The position numbers were made by a program, and so were the translations under genes. A stretch of DNA of 64,000 bases, taken from positions 130,180 through 194,179 of the forward strand of contig NZ_AOMD01000018.1 in NCBI RefSeq assembly GCF_000336915.1, written 5' to 3'. Shown here piece after piece: positions 59,005-64,000 of the stretch. Source of the stretch: Halococcus saccharolyticus DSM 5350 (GTDB lineage Archaea; Halobacteriota; Halobacteria; Halobacteriales; Halococcaceae). The notes beneath the pieces were generated by a model. That model worked only from the letters and a program-made list of their open reading frames with translations. It had not been told where the DNA came from and did no database searches. Position 1 is the first letter of the stretch. Every line of letters begins with the position of its first letter.

Positions 59005-61019
59005 TCACTCTTCTTCGTCGTCGGTGGTCGAGAGCCCCTCGTCACCGCGGTTGAGTGCGCGGGGAGCGTCGACGCGTGTGGAGTAGCCGTCGAACCAGCG
59101 GGCGATCCGCTCGATCCGATCGACGACGTGGGCGGGTTCGCCTGAGCGTGACAGTTCGTGGCCCTCGCGCGGGTAGCGCACCAGCCGGGTGTCGACGCCG
59201 TTTTTCTTGAGGAAGAGGTAGAACATCTCGCCGTTGTTGACCGGCACACGATAGTCGTCCTCGGCGTGAATCAAGAGCGTCGGGGTGTCGACTGCATCGA
59301 CGTGGGCGACGGGTGAGTGCTCCCAGAGGAACGTGGGCTCTTCCCACGGTCTGGTGTCGAAATCCCACTCGACCAGCTTGAACGCGTCCGTCGATCCGTA
59401 AAACGAGAGCAGGTCGTACACGCCGCGCTGAGCGACCGCAGCCTGGAACCGATCGGTATGGCCCACGATCCAACCGGTCATGAACCCGCCGAACGAGCCG
59501 CCGGTGACGTAACACTCCTCGCCGTCGATGTCCTCGCGATCCGTGACCCGCTCCACGCCGGCGAGAACGTCCCCCATCGTCACCGCTCCCCAGTCGCGCT
59601 CGATAGCGGCGGTGAACGCCTGCCCATATCCTGTCGATCCTCTCGGGTTCGACCAGAACACGGCGTACCCGCGGGCGGCGAGCGTCTGGAACTCGTGCCA
59701 CATCGTCCCCGCCGCCGTCCACATCGCGTGTGGCCCGCCGTGAATCTGGGTTATGAGTGGGTACGGTTCGTCGGCGTCGGATGATCGGTCGGCCTCTTGA
59801 TCGGCGACGTCGGGCGGTGTCAGCACCCACCCCTCGATCGTCGGCCCGTCGTCGGCCGTAAATCTGATCAGCTCGGGTTCGCCGACGGCGTGATCCGCGA
59901 GATACGCCTCGTTCACCCGCGTCAGCCGGGTCGTGGTCGCTCCTTCGTGAACGAACACGTCGCCGGGGTGATCCCATTCGCTCCGGACGAACGCGACCCG
60001 CCCGCCGTCACGCCCGTGACGTGCCCGTCCGTGACGACCGTCTCGACGTCGCCGCTGCCGTCGCCGTTCGCGCGGCGGACGGCGAACGTGCCCTCGTCGG
60101 GCGTGACGAAGTAGACGGACTCCGCCTCGCGGTCCCACATGATCGTCGGCGTTTCGACCGTGCGATCGAGGTTCTCGGTGAGCGTCGCCGTCGTCTCGCT
60201 CTCGCGGTCGTACACCAGCAGATCGGTCTGACCCATCGCCCCCATTTCGGCCGGCGTGTGGGTGTAGGCGATCCGATCGTCGCCGGTGACGGCGATGGTC
60301 GGCATCCACTCGTTGGTCTGGAACACCGTCTCGACCTCGTCCGTAGCGAGGTCGTGGGCGAGTACGTCCACGACTGTGTTGTCGTCGGGATCGTCCGTCC
60401 GCTTCGCGGTGACGTAGAGCGTTTCGTCGCTCCACGCCGGTGAACCGTAGTCGTACTCTCCGTCGGTGACGCGTTCGATGTCCCCATCGAGATCGGCGAC
60501 GTAGACGTGACTCCGGGTCCCGTCGAAGTAGCGCTCGTCGGCCCGGTACACCAGCCGATCGAGCACTCTCGGGTCCGGGACGGTGCGTTCGTCGCCGTGT
60601 AGGTCGCGCCCCTCCTCACGCTCGTCGACGGTCACCGACTGAACGAACGCGATCCGCTCACCGTCGCGGTCCCACGAGAGGGCGGAAACGTCACCGGGGA
60701 CGTCGGTCACCTGCCGGGCCTCGCCACCGTCCACGGGGACGACCCAGAGCTGTGGCCGGTCGCTGTCGCCTCGTGTCGAGACGAACGCGAGGCGATCGCC
60801 CGACGGCGACCAGCGTGGTTCGGCGTCGACACCGTCCGTGAGGGTAAACTGTCGCGGATCACCCCCGCCGTCGGCGGGAACGACGTGGATCGTGGCCTCG
60901 ACGGACTCCTCGTCCTTCGGTACCCGCCGAACGAACGCGACCCGATCGCCGTCCGGCGAGAGTCGTGGCTCGCTCACTCGCACGATGTCGTGATGGTCGC
61001 TCCCCTCGATCGGCTCCAT
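59005..61019 (-). pseudogene. S9 family prolyl oligopeptidase-type peptidase with a frameshift
   Basis: A gene for about 671 residues that breaks frame near 59997-60007. Before the break lie several beta-propeller (WD40-like) repeats such as EPRLSPDGDRVAFVRRV and SPSGDRLAFVSTRGDSDRPQL. After it comes the alpha/beta hydrolase: nucleophile Ser in YVTGGSFGGFMTG, Asp in HAEDDYRVPV and His in PREGHEL. One missing base restores the frame at a GC-rich run (GCGGGCGGG on the minus strand). The S9C-type enzymes cleave acyl-amino acids or short peptides. A sequencing error is plausible. Confidence 0.87.
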
Positions 61020-61244
61020 GTCCGCTTCTCGATAGCGACTCTCATGCGCGTATCGATTGCCGTCGACCGCTCGATCGGGGCGGATCACTTGTAACAATTG
61101 GTCACCACGAAACCAGCGGTCGACGACGTGCTCCTCGCCATCGGCGTCGCTCTTCCGGTGGCGAACTGGTTCGTCGAGGAGAGACATCGAACGATACCCG
61201 TCGATCGCGCGTCCCGCGCGTGATCGAGATTCCGACGGCTGTGG

Positions 61245-61253
61245 GATTTAAGC
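61245..61253 (+). promoter_or_regulatory. TATA-like box for the 61276 microprotein
   Basis: GATTTAAGC lies about 27 nt before the ATG at 61276. Confidence 0.5.
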
Positions 61254-61275
61254 CCCAGCAGGCGCTCCATCGGAT

Positions 61276-61416
61276 ATGAACCAGTATCTTCCTGGTGGGG
61301 TCGACCACCCCTCGTGGCGGACCGTTCTCGGGACGTTCGTCGGTTACGGAGCCATCTTGCTCGTGATGACGCTCCTGCTGTTCGCCGTGCCGTATCTCGT
61401 CTTCATTGCGCTCTGA
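61276..61416 (+). CDS. 46-residue single-helix membrane microprotein
   Basis: The product MNQYLPGGVDHPSWRTVLGT is followed by a hydrophobic stretch FVGYGAILLVMTLLLFAVPY ending LVFIAL. The promoter spacing, clean codons and stop at 61414-61416 support a real gene. Similar short proteins are common in haloarchaea; the function is unknown. Confidence 0.72.
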   Translation: MNQYLPGGVDHPSWRTVLGTFVGYGAILLVMTLLLFAVPYLVFIAL

Positions 61417-61419
61417 GGG

Positions 61420-61695
61420 TCACATCCCCATGTCCGCGGCCGGATCGGGAACCGGGAGATCGTTCGGCGACATCCCCAGAAGTTCGGCCGCGTGGTCGAG
61501 CGCCATGTCGAAGCCGTAGTACCGTTCGAGTTCGTCGCTCTCTACTGTGGGTCGCACTTTAAGCATCGCGTACCCCTCGCGGTTCTGGGCGATCGCTGCG
61601 GTCGCCCCGCCGGACTCGAACGCGAGCACGCGCTCGGTTTCGGTTTCGGTGTAGCGGGCGGTGATGCCGTTCGCCTCGGCGGTCCCGTCGGTCAT
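61420..61695 (-). CDS. Haloarchaeal conserved protein (DUF7111-like)
   Basis: A 91-residue protein: MTDGTAEANGITARYTETET, then AFESGGATAAIAQNREGYAMLKVRPTVESDELERYYGFDMALDHAAELLGM (given in part). A compact beta-alpha fold seems likely. The family name is from memory. Its stop lies three bases from the end of the convergent microprotein gene. The function is unknown. Confidence 0.75.
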   Translation of the reverse strand: MTDGTAEANGITARYTETETERVLAFESGGATAAIAQNREGYAMLKVRPTVESDELERYYGFDMALDHAAELLGMSPNDLPVPDPAADMGM

Positions 61696-61820
61696 CGATC
61701 CGTGTTCGTCTGGCCGTAGCAAAAGTGCGTGGGTCCCGACCGACGACCGCGGTTCACAAAGCGGTTATCCACTGCGGTCGTGCAGCTTCACGATGATCGC
61801 CACCAGACGAGAGGAGCATC

Positions 61821-62600
61821 GTGGCTGAAACCGACCCGTCGACCGAGCGAGCGACGACCGACCGGGGTTCGAGGGACGGAGCGACGACGGGATCGACGGG
61901 TTCGAGCGAGGGACGGGACGTCACGTTCACGCTCGCGGGCGTCCGTGAAGGGTTCGTCACCGGGTTCCCGGTCGCGATCGGCGTCGCGGGCTACGGCATT
62001 GTTTTCGGCGTGCTCGCCGGTCGTGCCGGGCTGAGCGTCGCGGAGGCCGGGCTGATGAGTGCGACCGTGCTCGCGGGGGCCGCACAGCTCATCGCGGTCG
62101 AACTCTGGGCGGATTCGGTCCCGGCAGTCACCGTCATCGCCACGGTCGGGATCGTCAACCTCCGCTATCTCCTCCTGGGAGCCGCACTCCGGCCGTGGTT
62201 TCGCCACCTCTCGCCGCGCGCGGCCTACGGCAGCGTGTTCTTCACCGCCGACGAGAACTGGGCGCTCACGATCGCCCGGCTCCGCGAGGGCAGCCGACGG
62301 GGCGCGTTCCTCCTCGGCAGCGGACTCGTCCTCTGGCTGCTCTGGATCGCCGCGACCGTCCTCGGCGTGACCGCCGGCGATCTCGTCGGCGACCCCGCAC
62401 AGTACGGGCTCGATTTCGTGGTGATCGCGCTCTTTCTCACACTCGCCGCCGGGCTCTGGGAGGGCCGTGAGTCCGTCCAACCGTGGCTCGCCGCCGCAGG
62501 CGTCGCGCTCGCCGCGAACGCCGTCCTCCCGGGCGAGTGGTACGTCATCGTCGGCGCGTTCGCGGGTGCCGGGGTCAGGATGGTGACTCACGATGGGTAG
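61821..62600 (+). CDS. azlC: AzlC-type branched-chain amino acid permease subunit
   Basis: A 259-residue membrane protein with about seven helices. The family region GFPVAIGVAGYGIVFGVLAGRAGLSVAEAGLMSATVLAGAAQLIAVELW (given in part) and VNLRYLLLGAALRPWFRHLSPRAAYGSVFFTADENWALT (given in part) is diagnostic. The N-terminal 35 residues are Thr/Ser-rich and acidic. The start is a GTG at 61821. It overlaps azlD by 8 nt; AzlC and AzlD form a two-subunit branched-chain amino acid exporter. Confidence 0.92.
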   Translation: MAETDPSTERATTDRGSRDGATTGSTGSSEGRDVTFTLAGVREGFVTGFPVAIGVAGYGIVFGVLAGRAGLSVAEAGLMSATVLAGAAQLIAVELWADSVPAVTVIATVGIVNLRYLLLGAALRPWFRHLSPRAAYGSVFFTADENWALTIARLREGSRRGAFLLGSGLVLWLLWIAATVLGVTAGDLVGDPAQYGLDFVVIALFLTLAAGLWEGRESVQPWLAAAGVALAANAVLPGEWYVIVGAFAGAGVRMVTHDG

Positions 62601-62907
62601 CGCGCTCGCACTCGACCCGGCAGTGCTCACCCTCATCGCCGGAATGGCCGTCGTCACGTACGCCACCAAGGCCGGCGGACTCTGGCTGGTCGGCCGTGTC
62701 GACCTCTCAGAACGGGCCGAAGCCGGACTCGACGTCCTTCCGGGTGCGGTCGTCGTCGCGTTCGTCGCACCCGCACTCGCGAACGGCGGCGTTCCCGAAT
62801 GGGTCGCCGCGGCCGCCACCGTCGCTGTCGCCCGCAAGACTGGGAACCTGCTGCTGTCGCTCGCCGTCGGCGTCGGGACCGTGCTGGCGGTCAGGCAGGT
62901 CGTGTAG
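62593..62907 (+). CDS. azlD: AzlD-type branched-chain amino acid permease subunit
   Basis: A 104-residue partner with about three to four helices: TLIAGMAVVTYATKAGGLWLVG at the N-terminus (given in part), LPGAVVVAFVAPALANGGVPEW and RKTGNLLLSLAVGVGTVLAV. It completes the exporter with azlC, whose stop overlaps its start by 8 nt. It is convergent with the acyl-CoA dehydrogenase to the right. Confidence 0.92.
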   Translation: MGSALALDPAVLTLIAGMAVVTYATKAGGLWLVGRVDLSERAEAGLDVLPGAVVVAFVAPALANGGVPEWVAAAATVAVARKTGNLLLSLAVGVGTVLAVRQVV

Positions 62908-62940
62908 TTGCGTCCGGGTCGTGTAGCGGCGTTCCAGGCG

Positions 62941-64000
62941 TCAGTCGAGCAGCTGCTGGGCGATCGTGTTTCTGAGGACTTCGCTCGTCCCTTCGTAGAT
63001 CTCGTTGAGCTTGGCGTCCCGGTAGAACCGCTCGGCGGGGAAGTCCTTGGTGTAGCCGTAGCCGCCGTGGATCTGGATGCCCTCGTTCGCGACCTCTCTG
63101 CTGATCTCGCTGGCGTAGAGCTTCGCCTGGGCGGCCTCCTTTCTGTAGTCCTCGCCACGGATCTTCAGATCGGCCGCTTGGTGCATCAACAGCTTGGCGG
63201 CCTGGAGTTTGGTGTCCATGTCGGCGAGCTTGTGCTGAATCGTCTGAAAGTCGCTGATGGGCTGGTCGAACTGTTCGCGGTCCTGCGAATACTGGAGCGC
63301 CTCGTCGAGGGCGGCCTGGGCGATCCCGACCCCGCGGGCGGCGATCGTTATCCGGCCGCCGTTGAGTGTCTTGAGCGCGTGGACGAACCCGCGACCTTCC
63401 TCGCCGAGCCGCCGTTCCTCGGGAATGGCCATTCCGTCGAAGCGGAGTTCGGCGGTCGGACAGCCCTTGTCGCCGAGTTTGTCCTCGGTGCCCTCGACGT
63501 GGAACCCGTCGTCCTCGTCGGGGCGGACGACGAACGAGGAGATCCCCTTGTTGCCCGCGTCGGGATCGGTCTTCGCGAACAGGGTGACGGTGTCGGCGAC
63601 CGACCCATTGGAAATCCAGAGCTTGCCGCCGTCGATCACGTACTCGTCGCCCTCTTTCTCCGCCGTGGTCTCCATCGCGGGCACGTCGCTGCCCGCGCCC
63701 GCCTCCGAGAGCGCGAACGCGCCAACGTCTCGTCCCTCGGCGAGCGGCGTCAGGTACTCTTCTTTCTGGGCTTCAGACCCGAACTCGTAGAGCATGTTGC
63801 CAGCGAGACTGATGTGGGCGGCGACCACGGTACCGAGCCCGCCCGATCCCCGTGAAATCTCCGACAGGCCGATCGCGTAGGAGTGGTAGTCGAGTCCCGC
63901 TCCGCCGTACTCCTCGGGGAACGGCATCCCCATGAGTCCCAACTCTGCCATCTCGTCGACGAGGTCGTGCGGGAACTCGTCCTCGTGGTCGATCTCCGCC
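62941..64000 (-). CDS. Acyl-CoA dehydrogenase, C-terminal part (runs off right edge)
   Basis: The visible 353 codons cover most of an acyl-CoA dehydrogenase. The frame continues past the last base, with EIDHEDEFPHDLVDEMAELGLMGMPFPEEYGGAGLDYHSYAIGL (given in part), so the N-terminal helical bundle is cut off. FAD and catalytic regions are present: FALSEAGAGSDVPAMETTAEKEGDEYVIDGGKLWISNG (given in part), REQFDQPISDFQTIQHKLADMD (given in part) and IHGGYGYTKDFPAERFYRDAKLNEIYEGTSEVLRNT (given in part). It differs clearly from the acyl-CoA dehydrogenase at 37764. Confidence 0.94.
   Translation of the reverse strand, partial: AEIDHEDEFPHDLVDEMAELGLMGMPFPEEYGGAGLDYHSYAIGLSEISRGSGGLGTVVAAHISLAGNMLYEFGSEAQKEEYLTPLAEGRDVGAFALSEAGAGSDVPAMETTAEKEGDEYVIDGGKLWISNGSVADTVTLFAKTDPDAGNKGISSFVVRPDEDDGFHVEGTEDKLGDKGCPTAELRFDGMAIPEERRLGEEGRGFVHALKTLNGGRITIAARGVGIAQAALDEALQYSQDREQFDQPISDFQTIQHKLADMDTKLQAAKLLMHQAADLKIRGEDYRKEAAQAKLYASEISREVANEGIQIHGGYGYTKDFPAERFYRDAKLNEIYEGTSEVLRNTIAQQLLD

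Noticed and set aside
61020-61187. N-terminal extension of the S9 peptidase to 61187
   Set aside because: The added 56 residues do not look like the family N-terminus, which starts shortly before the first propeller strand at 61019.

Overview
This window is chromosomal DNA from an extremely halophilic archaeon (class Halobacteria). The base composition is high in G+C and the predicted proteins are strongly acidic. The gene set includes archaeal transcription and translation factors (TFB, aIF2-alpha, L44e, S27e, Nop10), a 20S proteasome, a geranylgeranyl reductase-family lipid enzyme, and many small families found mainly in haloarchaea (DUF5800-, DUF5804-, DUF5822-, HAH_0734- and TbsP-type proteins). 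TATA-like boxes sit about 26-28 nt before many start codons, the pattern expected for leaderless transcripts. A Halococcus-like genus is possible but the sequence alone does not prove it. Most of the window is core or housekeeping DNA, with no rRNA, tRNA, CRISPR array or transposase recognised.

Layout. 0-8.4 kb: the start of a TFB gene, small regulators, thioredoxin reductase, a frameshifted UDP-GlcNAc 2-epimerase, an archaeal riboflavin-pathway reductase, a cupin, redox proteins and a FilR1-like regulator. 8.8-10.8 kb: a cell-envelope cluster (DUF4870-type membrane protein, PsbP/DcrB-like protein, lipoprotein). 11-18.9 kb: metabolic enzymes (CoA transferase, FMN hydroxyacid oxidase, SDR, F420/flavin LLM oxidoreductase), a BCCT transporter and MsrA. 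19.0-19.95 kb: one AT-rich foreign-looking gene, probably a CBS-like sensor joined to a HEPN ribonuclease domain. 20-31.4 kb: a ThDP enzyme, a lipoprotein, a D-lactate/glycolate-type oxidase, gene remnants at 24.3-25.1 kb, an AI-2E family transporter, a quinone reductase, a pterin pair (MptE/DHPS), HtpX and TrmJ. 31.7-33.9 kb: the archaeal operon L44e-S27e-aIF2alpha-Nop10-PAC2. 34-45.8 kb: regulators (TbsP, MBF1-like), an acyl-CoA dehydrogenase, psmA-psmB, an interrupted aldo/keto reductase, PanB and a PAPS reductase-type protein. 46-64 kb: DnaJ, geranylgeranyl reductase, an aminotransferase, a sugar porter, UbiA, a YchF/Drg-like GTPase beside a bactofilin-like protein, a frameshifted S9 peptidase, AzlCD and a partial acyl-CoA dehydrogenase.

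The most unusual feature is non-coding. Five related intergenic repeats of about 240-480 bp (31.4, 34.5, 44.6, 47.0 and 51.0 kb) each begin directly after the stop codon of an unrelated gene with the same T-tract sequence, and in four of five cases that stop is TAG. Three of these repeats, another intergenic stretch (14.3 kb) and a 51-bp insertion inside the 42.6-kb aldo/keto reductase contain perfect inverted repeats with different stem sequences but always a 3-nt loop. In the aldo/keto reductase, two such hairpins add exactly 17 codons including an in-frame TAG, so the gene is broken without a frame change.

Two further genes (3.5 and 59 kb) are each broken by an apparent one-base loss in or beside a G/C run. 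These could be draft-assembly homopolymer errors and should be resequenced before being treated as real mutations.
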